In this document: one piece after another, positions 50,446 through 62,325 of the stretch
How positions within the stretch are numbered: position 1 is the stretch's first letter
How the letters are laid out: the number at the start of each line of letters is the position of its first letter
Source: Bombus terrestris
Taxonomy: Eukaryota > Arthropoda > Insecta > Hymenoptera > Apidae
Assembly (NCBI RefSeq): GCF_910591885.1
Contig: NC_063277.1
Coordinates: 15,091,164 to 15,155,163, forward strand
Direction: 5' to 3'
Length of the DNA: 64,000 bases
Position numbers and translations under genes: made by a program
Notes under the pieces: model-generated
The model's input: only the letters and a program-made list of their open reading frames with translations
Databases searched by the model: none
Told to the model about the DNA's origin: nothing

Positions 50446-50937
50446 GATTCGATCAGGGCCGGCGCAAGGCAGGTTCAGTGCGTTCACCGGAACCCGGCCC
50501 CGTGTTTCGAGAGGCCCCGCGATCTACGAAAATTATCCAATTAAAAAACTCCGATTTTGATTAACTTTTTAGCGAGAAAAGTCATGAAAGTTCGGTGTAA
50601 CTTCATAAAGTCCTCATATCCTGGAAACTACTTTAGATAAAAAGATCCAGGCGCTTTCAGAGAAATGTACTTTTTAGAGAAATTAAATTACATCAATAGT
50701 TTTTTGCAAAGGTCATACATGATTACAGATTTTGTACTTCCGTTGAATTTCTTGTCTCTTGAAAGCGAATTATGGATGCGAAAAAATATTACTTGGATTT
50801 GTTTAAAAAATTGTCTATAAAAATACATAATATGTAACAGCATTTGTAAATAAATAATTCATCGTTGTAAAATTTAAATGTAGGATTTGAATGTGTATTC
50901 GGGCCCCGCAAAAGGTGACGCCGGTCCTGGATTCGAT
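50446..50937. mobile_element. Non-autonomous hAT-type element with 8-bp target duplication
   Basis: The element body is 50454-50929 (476 bp). Its ends are CAGGGCCGGCGC and, read inward from the right, CAGGACCGGCGT, 10 of 12 identical. It is flanked by perfect 8-bp direct repeats GATTCGAT (50446-50453 and 50930-50937). An 8-bp duplication with CAGG-type ends is characteristic of hAT transposons. No transposase frame is present, so it is a MITE or deletion derivative. The intact duplication suggests fairly recent insertion. Confidence 0.88.
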
Positions 50938-52387
50938 ATTCAAGTAGGAACTGAATATCTTTATCGTAGATTCTTAACGAAAGACGAGATAAATGCGAGA
51001 AACAATGTATAAAATTGGTATTCACGATCAGAGGATTATGAATTTCAATGTTCTCTATATGATTACATACGAAGATTACAAAGAATAGTCGCATTGAATC
51101 CATCGCTGTTCGTTTTCCGATTTTTATGCCAAAGTGTAGCTAAAAGGGAATACTTTGATACGTCGCTGTTGAAAAGAAAGGCACAATGTATATTGTCTTT
51201 CGCTTTGCATGACAATACATACAAAGCAAACCGTACGCTTTGCGTTTCACGAAAAGGAATAATCCTGCTACAGAGACGCAAGAGTCTCATTGACACGCGC
51301 GTCGATAAGACGGATTCTTCGTCATTCTCTGTTCGTTACACGCTTTTGTATAAACATATGCAAATACTTTCTAGCGGCGAATTCTTTTCCAATGTCTTCT
51401 CGAATGGGAAAAACATCAAAACACGGACCGAATGATTCGTTGCTTGTGAGAAATAGTTGCCCATAGAAGACTCTGTTACTCGTACGACATTTCTTCTCGG
51501 TTCTTTAATTACCTATCTTCATCTTTTTCCAAACCAAGTTCTCGCGCAAGGGTAAGAAAGTAGCGTGTAAATTTCCTAGGAATTCTGATAAATTGTACGA
51601 AACGATACGATAGAAGGAGAAAGGAAGATGACGAAGGCAACAATGTAACGATCCTCGGTCGCACGAGTAAGTTGTGACAGTGAACAAGTTCTGGAAACTG
51701 GCTGAAACACGTCGTCAGCGACAGCAACAGGACCGACGTAGATGTAGAAGTAGCGACGCGACGCAGCGTGGAATGCAGAAAGGAGACTTTTCATAAAGAG
51801 ATACGCAAGCCAGGCCTATGCTCGTCTATACAGCCAGGCACCAGGCCACGCTTAATGGTCGCCGTTGTAACTTGTAATTTTTAAATAAGCAGTCCTCGCC
51901 GTGGTTCCGTCGGATATAGCCTGGAAAGCAGCTCACCTTGTTTGCGCTCGTGGTCGTGCGATCACTTTCCGCTCGATATGCGCTGAAACATCGTGCATGC
52001 ATACACGACAACAATGCGTACACGAACTGGACATATTTGCACGATTCTCTATTATTTATGTTCCATTGCAACATATATACGTCCCCTTCCTCTCGTTGTT
52101 AATGCAAGAATTTTGAAGCGTGGAACGTTTCATAGAAAGAATTTTAAACGGTTGACGACAGCAGGTCACGTCGATAATGAAACAGAATTATTTCATTAAC
52201 GCATCGATCGTTGTCGATATAAACGCGCTCTGATACATTTTTAATATAAAAAGAATAAAAAGCAACTTGTCCTGTTCTATTATCAATTTCTCTTCTCTTT
52301 CGAGGATCAAAAGTTTGAAAGACACGAAACTTGGCAAAAAGTTCTGCATCTTCGAATTAGAAATTCTGATATGGAGGGACGAGCACA

Positions 52388-52418
52388 GAGAGAGAGAGAA
52401 AGAGAGGAGAGAGAGAGG
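52388..52418. repeat. (GA)n microsatellite
   Basis: Nearly pure GA dinucleotide run. Confidence 0.9.
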
Positions 52419-53256
52419 TCGTGCAAAGGTGAAGGAAAATGCATATGCATCGATCGAAAAATGGGAAACGTGTTTTTTCCAAGTGGAGATACACCGCCTC
52501 TGTGTGTCGGACGTTCTTTCATTTTGTATGCAAACTCGCCGTTAACAAAAGGGGACAATTTTTTTTCTCTCCCTTTGCCGGGGACGATGAGGGAACGTAG
52601 AACTTCCTTGCCCGTTATTTTGGTCGGTGATCGGTGATACAGGCAGTAAAGTGTCGTCGCTCGACGTTCAAGGGTTTTCCACGTCGTGAGCACGGCCTCG
52701 TGGCTCCCTGAAACCGCTACTTTCTCTCAAGGCCAGCCGCAGACCTCTCAGCGCGTTCCTTCTTTGTAGGTTTTCCGAAAAGCCAGTTTGTTCGCGTTGG
52801 ATAATCAGTTAGCCTGCACGAATGGTCATTCTTCATTCGATTCTCGAGTTCGAAGGTCTTGAAGTTTATGCCGTGCAACTTCAATCGTGGCTCATCGCAA
52901 ATATAGCTTAGAGTTTAATCGAATAAGATGAAAACAAGAGGAGGACATCTTTATATATTACACCGGAGTTGTCGCGATATTAATATCACATACACGCATG
53001 CACACAGCAATTAATAATTCCTAATTCCTAGATCAAAGCTGAGAAACTACGATCAATTAGGATTTCCTGTTTCACCAGTATACTTGCTATAAATGGATAT
53101 GTGTATAGATCCAAGTACACGTAAAGTAATTTAATAAAAATAACGTGACAATTTCATACGTCTTCGACTCAGTTGCTACCTCGCGACTAACTTCTTGCTA
53201 TCCACGATCGGTGCTGCACGCTAATTTTATCGAGACCAGCGAAATTCCACTGTAAC

Positions 53257-53302
53257 AAAAAAAGAAAAAAAGAAGAAGGAGAAAAGAGAAAAAGAAAAAG
53301 GA
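53257..53302. repeat. Polypurine tract (A/G)
   Basis: About 45 bases of A and G only; simple sequence. Confidence 0.85.
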
Positions 53303-53412
53303 ACATGCAGAGTTAACTCAGAAAATCCCCCAAAACGCGTCACTTCTGTTTGCGTATAGAATACTTTATAATTTTGACCGAGTTTCTACCGTCTCTCCTC
53401 TCCCTGCCGTAA

Positions 53413-53448
53413 CTCTCTTTCTCTCTCTCTCTCTCTCTTTCTCTCTTT
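53413..53448. repeat. (CT)n microsatellite
   Basis: CT dinucleotide run with two small interruptions, preceding a CpG-rich block at 53.46-53.75 kb. Confidence 0.9.
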
Positions 53449-56112
53449 GGAGCACAGGCTTTCTCGAAGGGAAGCGATCCACGACGTGCTTCTGCTACTT
53501 TGCACACCGATATTACCTCGTTGTGGAGTGTCGGTGTGCACCATAGTGCTGTGACGGGTATCACCGCTTCCAGGCTACGCGACCGGGTGTCTTCCTCGAC
53601 TAGACTATCGAGACTGCGTCATTATGCGACTTACATTTTACCCGAGATAGAGCTACGCGAGCACCGCGTTTATCCTCCATGCATCCCTGTCTCTCCGTTC
53701 TCGCTAAAAGCTGCTGGCCTAAGGACTCATTGTCGTTAGGGAGGACGTCATAGTAGGAAACACGCTTCTGTCCCTGGTGAAACGAAGTTTCGTCGCTGAA
53801 AGTTATCTATCTGGGCTATGGAGTGGAATTTCTGTCGGTTCCCGGATGGGGAAATTTCGTGGGGAGAAAGAATGGTGCAATTTGCATCGGGATTGCGTCC
53901 CAATTGCTTTCCGCCGGAAGCCCGAGTTTTACCGAGTACGATTTCGTTCTTTTATTTTCGAATTTGTTTTGTATCCCTTTGTATTTTTTCTTTTTTTTTT
54001 TTCTTTCCCCCTTTTAAATGTTTTACGAAACTGACTAATCTTCATTGGGAAAGAGTTGTTTGCAGCATAAGAAAACTTGAGATATATCGTAAAATGATAG
54101 AAAGAGTGGTGAAAATGTTAACAAGGTAACTGATCTCTCTTAATAAATTATCCGCTTGTTGTATGGAATCTATCGGAAGTTGACTTAATTGAAATTAACC
54201 GGCCCTTTAATATCGTTGATTTCTATCTACGTATTTATTAATTCGTTCATTTAATCAATTTATTATTTCATAGAACGCGCTGATAAAGTTTGCCAGCGAC
54301 ACGTACTGCGAATAATTTATAACAAAAAGAAACTGGAACAAGAAACGAAGTATCCACGAAAGTAAAATGCTTAATCCTGTGCAATGATGCTATCAGTATT
54401 CTAATTGAGCAGTGTGTATAGCAAACGCGGAACCTAGAAATCCGTATCCCCTTGGGTTAATTAACTTTAATTAAGACGACAAGCCTCGGTATGCCAGTCA
54501 TGTCAGGTAGCCGAGATGAAACTGGGCATAAATATGATATTCCGTTGCTCCTTTAAAGCTTCGGCTCTAATTAAATGGCGGATCAACCTGTGTTCGTTCG
54601 CGCGAAGCAGGTATAACGCGCGTTTAATCCACAGCCGACGACTGATCTCCGGTTATGGATTAGGCTTCCTGCTGATCATTCATCGCTCTCTTTTTATGCC
54701 TCTTGACAGCTTCCTATTTCAATTTATTCCTATAAATCCTTTTTTCGAGTCTATACTTCGCTACTGTTTGTACTACGTGAGGAGCTTCTGAATTTCTGCA
54801 GACTTTAGTTTTGCAAATCTTTGAATTTTCGAGTTTGTATATTTTTGCATTAGGAGGGTTCAGCGTTTACGAGATTCAAAAATTAGCGTTGTTGCATTTT
54901 TGGTGTATTTAGTTGCACAACGATCGAATTCTAATCGTTGAACGTTTTTTAACTTTCCTTTTTTCTTAACAGATTATTTTTCCAAGTTTCTTTGTCGCAG
55001 CAGAATCCTTCGCCAACATCTGGAAACTTTAATTCTTCGGGTCTCTCTCTTTGCTATTTCTCAAGTGCTCGAATCCGATGATTTCAGTCGATTTCACTTA
55101 CTTTTATTTTCAGTTGCACACACCATAAACTTTTCAGTTTTATTATCTCGGTATCGAACGATCCATAAAACAGCGTATCGCAACGAAACGACAAAAGTAA
55201 TGGAAACGCGAGTCGCAAGGTAAATTTTCGAAGAAACAGTGTTCGAAACGTATTTTTATTTACATCGATCGAGTTGATCGCGACGGCTTCTGAACGACTC
55301 CGTGTCCCATGGCAAACTAGACGACTAATCCTTCGCAGATTCGCCCTTTACATATTCAGAACTTCTCTGAAAGCTTCCGATTGCAAACAGCAACCGCGTG
55401 AATCTCGAAAACATTTTTAATCGATTAAAAAGAAGTTCGTCATGGTTTTTTGCCCGTGGCAACCCTCCTAACTGCGTTACCTTTCCAAAGCTTTCAGTAA
55501 CAATCGAGCTTTTACTCGAACGAATGAAATCCACAAACCCATTCGAATCGATCAAAAGCGCAAGATCTCGCTGAAAGCTGAGCGGAAGGCAAAAAGGGAA
55601 AAAACGAGCGCGCGTCGCTCGAAATCGAGGAGTCAATCGTGGAACGTTGGCCCGGTGTGTAATGGAGCCGCGTGTGCAGGTGTAAAGAAGCGTATAGGGA
55701 CGTATAATGGCGTCCTGTGGGGTGTACGGGTACGCGTAAAGAGAATTTTCCATGCGCGCTGATTAAAAGCTTCCTGCACGACCACGCCGGTATTTACTAC
55801 ACGCTCCGTCTTCTTTCCGTTTTTTTCCGTGGGGAAAAAAAGGAATAAAAATGAAAAGGAAAAGGGTGGGGAAAAAAGAAAGGAGAAAGGAAAGTCTTTT
55901 TCGCGTCGCAGGTAGCGGCGCGGTCGATCGTCGATGCGAACTCGGAGCAGAAGGGCACACAAAACCGGAAAAGGTAGAAGGCTGCCGCGACTTTCGCGCC
56001 TCACCGCCGAGAAATAGAAATTGAACCTGACGTTTCCACGCTAAACTCCCTCGAAGACAGAAAAATCAGTCTTTTGTCCTGAGACTCGATAGACCTGGCC
56101 GCGTGACCCTGT

Positions 56113-56140
56113 TCTCTCTCTCTCTCTCTCTCTCTCTCTT
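56113..56140. repeat. (TC)n microsatellite
   Basis: About 14 uninterrupted TC units. Confidence 0.9.
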
Positions 56141-57229
56141 GGTTCCACGCATTTCTAATCCGTTGGGACCAAAGATTTGTTTCCTTGCTGCAACTTCGAT
56201 GGTACATTTAAATTCCAGCCTTCACGTTCTTTTTCCTTGCGATCCTCGTGGAAGATTCGCGGTGGAATTTTCCTTTCATGAAGCGGAGAGAGGTTAGATG
56301 TTTGAATCGGAATGGATCATCAGGGATTTGAATGGAATTCCTAGGACTTTGTCGCGTCTCTCTTAAATTTCTGTGGACGATCGATGGTGTAGTTTTTCTC
56401 GTGCCGTGCGTGCGGTTAAGTTGAAGGGTCGCATGGATCGTCTGACGCGTGAATAGTCTAATTTCTAAAGGTTTCCTCTAAAACGTGTAATACGGGTCAA
56501 CGTTGTGCAGGTTCTTTTAAATGGAATTTCTTTCGAACGAAAGTTGAAAAATTCTGTTTTATGGATTTTATAGTCGGTTTTTTGATCTTACGACGAATTC
56601 GATTGTAAAATTTACAAAGTGACTTCATGTTGCGGCGAAAGATCAAAAGTTGGAACCGGTCAATTTCCGATATGTCGTAAAGATGATTAAAGGAATTCGT
56701 AGGAAGGAGACGATGGAAATGGCGATCGAAATGGAAGCGACGATCGATCGAATCGTGCCCGTTTCGCTTGCTGTTTCTCGCCGCGTTCAAATCACCGGAT
56801 GGACGAGAGAGGTTCAGCTTTATAGTGGCTTCATCGTTCGAAGTCAATTACCGTAAACGTTCAGCCGTTCACCAAGTTTATCAGGGATATATCCGCCTTT
56901 ACGACTTTCGTCGTACCAAGAATTTGCCTCGGGACGTATACACACCGGTTTCTACACGGTGTTATAAACATTTAATCGACCGGTACAAACCTGAAACTTT
57001 TATAAATATTCATGTACAACACTGTTAATCAGTTTTCTATTTTTCCTACTTAGACTCGATTCTGCTATTCCTCCTTATTTATAGGATTGTTACAGAACTG
57101 GTTGATAGAATTAACTCTTGTCACGATGTTACAGAATTACGCAGAAACGCTTTGCTACGGTGAAATTACAAGTTTGTTCGATCTTGACGCTGAAAAGTTG
57201 CGAATTGCGAGTATTGGATTTTTCATAGA

Positions 57230-57858
57230 TTAACACTACAACTACCACACCAGTCGAATTGACTGAGTTTACAATTTCATTTTAAAATTCCTACTTCATG
57301 TTATATCTTTTTCCGCAATGATGTAATGATTTTCGCAACGATAACTAAAAGAATAATACGATGAATTTTATTTTGTTTTTTATGTATTCGAACTGAAAAT
57401 AATTTTGTATCGAGGCTACTTGTACCAATACCAGTGAAAATGACTGGTACTTGTCAAAGTGTAAAAGAGTTCTGCAATCTGTTCATCGAACTCCAATTAA
57501 CTAGTTTCCTCGTTTTCCACAACTTGCCACACGTTTTTCAAATTTTTATTGCGTATCATTCAATATGATATCAGTTATCAGGAAAATTCCAAATCGATCG
57601 CTAGATGTTAACGCTAGAAATACCACAGCAGTCAAAACGACTGGTTCTACAATTTTATAAACGGGTCAACCCTCTTTTAGGGATCCCAGATGAATAATAC
57701 CAAAAATCTACTTCATAACATGGAATTGCTTCTGTAAGAAAATAATAAATCAATAAATATAAAAATATTCTATTATTACGTATTTTTTAAAGACCAGTCA
57801 TTCTCACTGGTTTTGGTAGAAATAGCTTCGTGTTAACGATCGGTAGTTCTAGTGTTAA
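57230..57858. mobile_element. piggyBac-type TTAA miniature element(s), probably nested or tandem
   Basis: The left end TTAACACTACAACTACC (57230) and the right end read inward, TTAACACTAGAACTACC (ending at 57858), match at 16 of 17 bases and start with TTAA, the piggyBac target. A third terminus-like sequence, TTAACGCTAGAAATACC, lies inside at 57608. ACCAGTC/GACTGG subterminal motifs recur near 57249, 57432, 57632 and 57785. This suggests two related copies, about 57230-57466 (degenerate right end) and 57608-57858. No transposase frame. Confidence 0.75.
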
Positions 57859-60261
57859 ATCTAATGCATTTGCGCGCTTTCTGTGTAGTAAACCTGAGAA
57901 ATAATCGGCGAGTTGTACAAATATCGAGGGACTATTAACATCTTTCAATTATTTAAATTCCAAATCAATTTCAATAGTTTGGGCGCATAAATTCGAAATT
58001 TCCTCACGCGTTCGTTGCGGAATTTTCAAGCGGATTGGCAGAACGGGCGCGTCGAAGATCCGCTCGTCGCTGCCGTCACGAGTCTTTCGAGAAAATGAGT
58101 TTCTGCCCACCGTTCCTTGCCGACTCTACAATTTCTTGCAGCCACGGGTGTCGGCAACTCTGTGTCTTCGCGTCGCAGATCTCCGTCCTTCTGAAAAGTC
58201 CTCTTATTTCTATATATAAGTATTCTTGCGTGGCCATCATCGATTATCGATTTTCTAATTTTAAATCCTGTCTAGGCAATTATTCTTACGATGTTTATCG
58301 GGAGAAAATAAAACGAGAATCGTACAAGTCTATAAAATGACGTCTTAAACAGGATGTCTGATTAATCATATCGGAAAGCTGATTCTTTCCAACGTCGAAT
58401 GCTTCTGATCGATTACCGAAAATCTTTCTTTCTTAATTATTGAGAATCACGATTTACACCTATATAGAGATTAAATTAATCGATATTTATTCTTATAAAT
58501 TAAACTAATCGAAAACGAGTGAAATAAAATTAACTGAACGAATGCCAGTATAGAAAACGAGAGATCTTTCGAAACTGTTTAGGACGTGTTAATGATAATT
58601 CTTGGCGAGTGTTTCACCGTTAGAATACCGCACCTTTAAGGGTACATTCCCTGCCACGTAATATAGCTTCCAGGGATCCTATCGCCATGCATCCAGTCTA
58701 TTCTCGCACGCTTCTTTCCACCATTGTGTCTAGCCCTTGCGTTTCCCTTCCACGCTATTTTTCTCCTCTCGCTATCACACTCTCCGTGTGTCTATTTTAA
58801 ACGCGAAAGAGTTAGAGACGGAACGCGGATTGTCGATGGTTTTGTCAAGCTTTCGTTTAGTCGATACGTTAATTTTTGTAAAGTTCGTTTGTTCGAACAG
58901 TAAATCGTAAGAGTCTTTAGCTATTGGCTTGGCAACTAAATGATTGCGGATTTTGTCATTAGGTGGTATTGACAAAAACCGCAATCACTTAGTTGCCAAC
59001 TGAATAGCTTCGTGAAAGGTAATTTTATCTAAAAGATGTTTCTGTCTTCCGAAGTCGAAGATTTCAAATATGGAAAGAGCTTTAGCGATTGATCGCTGTT
59101 GCCGTCTATTCTCTAATTGTTCTCGCTAATGTCACGTAGAAGCGACCCACGATCTCCGAGAGGACTAGATTTCGTAGTTACAATCGGTTAATTAATTTCA
59201 TTTCGTGGTGGGATCCCGCGGCTTGAAGTGCGTGCTCTTGGTTTCGTGCCTCGAATAACAAGCGAGCCACGATGAGAAACAGAAGGAAATCGCGTACTAT
59301 CCCGCTGATTGATCCAGCTATTTTCAACGAAACTGGCTCTCCTAATTACGAAACTTTTTGTTGATTCCTAATAAACATTTATATCGTTTCTAAGCTTTCT
59401 ACGTTATCCTCTGTTGCTCGCAATTGTCCTAGATATTTGAAATATCATGGAGCTTGTTAATGGTGGTGTTTCTATTACATTCGTATTAACAAACGTTACG
59501 TCGATTTTCGTGCGAAGAACGTTCGCGTAATAAAAGCAAACGTGTCGACGTTTGATTAAATAATCATCGTGCAATTGCAGTCTTCCCGTAATTGGATAAC
59601 GTGTGGTATTTTTCACTTTTCATGAGATCTCCTCAGTGAAAGAGAATTACGAATTCGAGATCGATCGCGAGAAGAAAAAGAAGGTGGAAAATCAAAGCAA
59701 ATAAATCGATAATTAACAGCAAGCAATGGAATGCCAGTGTGAAATATCATTTTGAGACAGTGTACGTGGAAGGGAAAAGGTGTCGAGCTCGTCTTGGGCG
59801 AGAAGGTCTGAACAAAAAACGACGTCGGTGCAATTTCGACGTAAAATGAAATCCGGTCCCTCTTCTCGAGCGGTAAATCTAATAATTCTTAATATCTCGA
59901 ATCCTGTGGCGCAGAGGCGTGCTTTCGAGACGCAACGCGGGTGGTTTCCGCAAATGAAACATTACACGTGTCCAGCTCTCTACGTGCTTCAGCCTGAATT
60001 AATTAATAATCTCGAAAACTTGCGTAAACAAAACCACGATTCGGTTAAAATATAAAGATTTGAATATCGTTCGAATCTTGTAATATCGTGCAAGAACGAA
60101 GAAACGCGCGAATGATCTCAAAATTTTGTAACTGGAAATTTCTAGGAATTTGCGCCAACCAAATATTTGTCCAGTCCCGTATACCTTGTGCGTTGAATCA
60201 ATCGATAGATGAAAGAATGTTTCCATTGGAATGAAAGAAATTTGTACATTGCTTGCATCTC
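57859..60261 (+). other. Probable glypican intron 1, distal part
   Basis: No gene recognised. Contains the 81-bp mariner-type palindrome at 58924-59004; otherwise unique-looking sequence. Confidence 0.5.
58922..59006. mobile_element. 81-bp mariner-type palindromic mini-element
   Basis: Element 58924-59004 is flanked by TA on both sides, the mariner/Tc1 target. Its two 26-base ends share TTGGCAACTAA(A/G)TGATTGCGG and match at 22 of 26 positions. Only about 29 bases lie between them, and these too are partly palindromic (TTTTGTCA...TGACAAAA). TTGGCAAC(T)AA ends are typical of mariner elements. Nothing of a transposase remains. Confidence 0.82.
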
Positions 60262-60555
60262 TTAACACTTTACCGACCGCTAACGGTTCAACGGTATACG
60301 ACCGGCAGCTCAGGCGCAGATTCTCCCTGACACCGGCTCTGTTTCGATTTAGACGCTCCAATACTATTCTTTTCGTTTATCGCGAACGGTAAGTTTTTCA
60401 AATTGGTATAAAACTGTGGGAGCTTACAAAGCAACGCAACCGATGCAACTAAGCAAGGTACGTTAGTATTAAATAACAAATTACTGCTCAAATAATGAGA
60501 AATATCGTCGGTGACAAAAAGGCGATTAATCGGCTATCGCTCGGTAAAGTGTTAA
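60262..60555. mobile_element. piggyBac-type TTAA miniature element (294 bp)
   Basis: Left end TTAACACTTTACCGACCG and right end (inward) TTAACACTTTACCGAGCG match at 17 of 18 bases, both beginning with TTAA. There is no coding frame. The first ten bases are the same as in the larger element at 61440, which suggests mobilisation by related transposases. Confidence 0.8.
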
Positions 60556-60599
60556 TTACGAAAAGAAAAGACGTATGGATAATACGGCAAAATCTCGGA

Positions 60600-60632
60600 A
60601 ATATATATATATATACATACATACACACATAC
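60600..60632. repeat. (AT)n-(ACAT)n simple repeat
   Basis: AT dinucleotides grading into ACAT/AC units. Confidence 0.85.
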
Positions 60633-61439
60633 TTGGTTTTATGGCTAAAGTAAAACCGATAAAAGGGAAGTGAAGACGGCTAGAATGTCGTAAAAGTTCA
60701 AATTATATTGCACGTGCATATGGAAAGGAAGATGATACTGTGTACTGGTGTAAATATCCGAGTTTTGTACCGTGTTCGCTCCAAGAACCGGAAAACTCGT
60801 CGAGGAATCCACTTAGCTCGGTAACAGGACGCTGCGATATAGCGAGAGGGAAATTCGAAGGAACTGCGGGATTTACCATAAACGCGAGAAATAAGGAATA
60901 TATAATACATATTCCTTTCACTGTAAACGCGACATGCTTTTCAGTATATTAAATGTCGGTAAATCTTGAAATTGATGTATTCAAAAATTGCATCTACCGT
61001 TTCGACAGCAATTATTACCGCTATTAAAGTTCCCTGGACAAATATATTTTATATTCCGTGAAAAAAAATTGGGTAATCTAAATATTAGGAAAGTGTCTTT
61101 CTTTCGCGAACGTGTTTTTTCCAACAGTGCAACTTCATACAAACGTGAAACTAGGTCTGTGTAATATCACGGTGTTTATCTGAACAGAATAAAATGGATC
61201 GTACGCAATTCGACAAAATAATATAAAACGAAAAAAGGTTGTGCGTCTATTATTTCCTCACGAAACAAAAGAAACTTTTCGGACAACCCAATACAAGTCG
61301 ATTGTTTCGCTGCTTTTACACCTCTAAAAAATCTGAATAGATTCTAAAATGTGGATAAACAGTTAATTGAATTAGCTAGTTCGATCGTATTGCAGAGTTT
61401 AGGGTTACATTTGAAAATGTCGAAACTCAGGTAACTCGA
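60633..61439 (+). other. Spacer between two TTAA elements (presumed glypican intron)
   Basis: About 800 bases with no recognisable gene, repeat or RNA. Overlapping frames on both strands near 60698-60952 look like chance. Confidence 0.5.
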
Positions 61440-62325
61440 TTAACACTTTGACTGCCACGGTAAAAATTGACAGTTAGAGCATTTTCAATATAACCGATAA
61501 ATAGAAGATACTTTGAGATGAAAAGTGCCCCATTGAACGATTAAACATTTTTATTAGAACGTCAATAAAAATAAAGAGAACAAATCTTGCATCTGACGAT
61601 GCACTGTCTTTGCATCCATATCTTTGAGGAGTAATCTACGAATATTATTATAAACACACCTTAGAAAATAATCGTAAATGCTGCTTTATAATCATATAAT
61701 TGAAGTTAGAAGCGTGAATATACCTTACTATTATATATAGAATGAGCAAATACCGTTTGCTAATATCTTCTACACGTTTCAACGATATATTCTGCACGTT
61801 TTGCTTACGACGAAATAACGAATGCGAATGGTTTGTTGAAATAAACGAATAATATGTTATAATATGATATAATATGTCGCTGTAGAGGTGTGTGTGGCGT
61901 TATATGTTGTCGTCGGTGATAGTAGTAGTGTTGCCGGCTGTAGGATGTCGCTGCTGGGGCACTGCTAATTATTCTTTTATTTTGATGCGTGGCAGAAAAA
62001 TAGGATCACGGTCACCGGGAATCGAACCCGGGTCCCGAACGTTCGAAACCTAGAGCGCTAACGACTTCGCTACCGTGTCCATTGTTTAGTTAGTGTTGTG
62101 TAGCGGTATTTGTTGTTGAGTGCCGCTACATCGCTATCAACTGTTAGCAAGGTGCCACGGTGGTCACTCGTAACCACCAATAAGATAAACGGTCCATCGG
62201 GGAAGAATGTTGTCTTACATCGTCAATTTATTATTATTTTGCCATTATATGCTTTGAATAATAAAAATACTCCCGTGGCGACCTCAGCGAAACATGTGAT
62301 TTCGGCGTGGTAGTCAAAGTGTTAA
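61440..62325. mobile_element. piggyBac-type TTAA element (886 bp) carrying a tRNA-like sequence
   Basis: Left end TTAACACTTTGACTGCCACG and right end (inward) TTAACACTTTGACTACCACG match at 19 of 20 bases, with TTAA at both extremes. The interior has no transposase frame. It holds AT-rich DNA to about 61860, then a G/T-rich block and the tRNA-like sequence at 62003-62080, which may be a nested insertion. The intact ends suggest it could still be mobilised in trans; that is inference. Confidence 0.8.
62003..62080 (-). tRNA. tRNA-like sequence, probable tRNA pseudogene or tRNA-derived SINE head
   Basis: On the minus strand, TAGCGAAGTCG (62072-62062) matches a pol III A box and GGTTCGATTCC (62028-62018) a B box. 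The T arm is perfect (CCGGG, loop TTCGATT, CCCGG). The outer ends GGACACGGT and ACCGTGATCC pair with one bulged base. If folded as a tRNA, the loop TTTCGAA gives anticodon TCG (Arg). However, the anticodon stem is badly mismatched, and there is a three-base offset between T arm and acceptor. A functional tRNA is therefore unlikely; a decayed tRNA or a SINE promoter is more plausible. Confidence 0.5.

Larger units (their letters stand above)
43213..50453 (+). other. Probable glypican intron 1, proximal part
   Basis: No coding exon recognised on either strand. Frames of 80-130 codons exist (for example 45347-45658 and 47356-47745) but have no family resemblance and fit chance in G+C-richer DNA. 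Contains degenerate tandem repeats (43265-43720) and an NRF1/ETS-type cluster (45478-45500). Confidence 0.55.
50938..57229 (+). other. Probable glypican intron 1, middle part
   Basis: No gene I can support. Several purine/pyrimidine simple repeats (listed) and long CpG-containing stretches. The minus-strand frame at 55633-56004 is low-complexity (Phe/Ser/Arg-rich) and judged spurious. Confidence 0.5.

Noticed and set aside
55633..56004. 123-codon minus-strand frame
   Set aside because: Low complexity from a polypurine tract (Phe/Ser/Leu-rich), overlapped by other frames.
62003..62080. Functional tRNA-Arg(TCG)
   Set aside because: The anticodon stem does not pair and the acceptor is offset by three bases, so I kept it only as a tRNA-like sequence.
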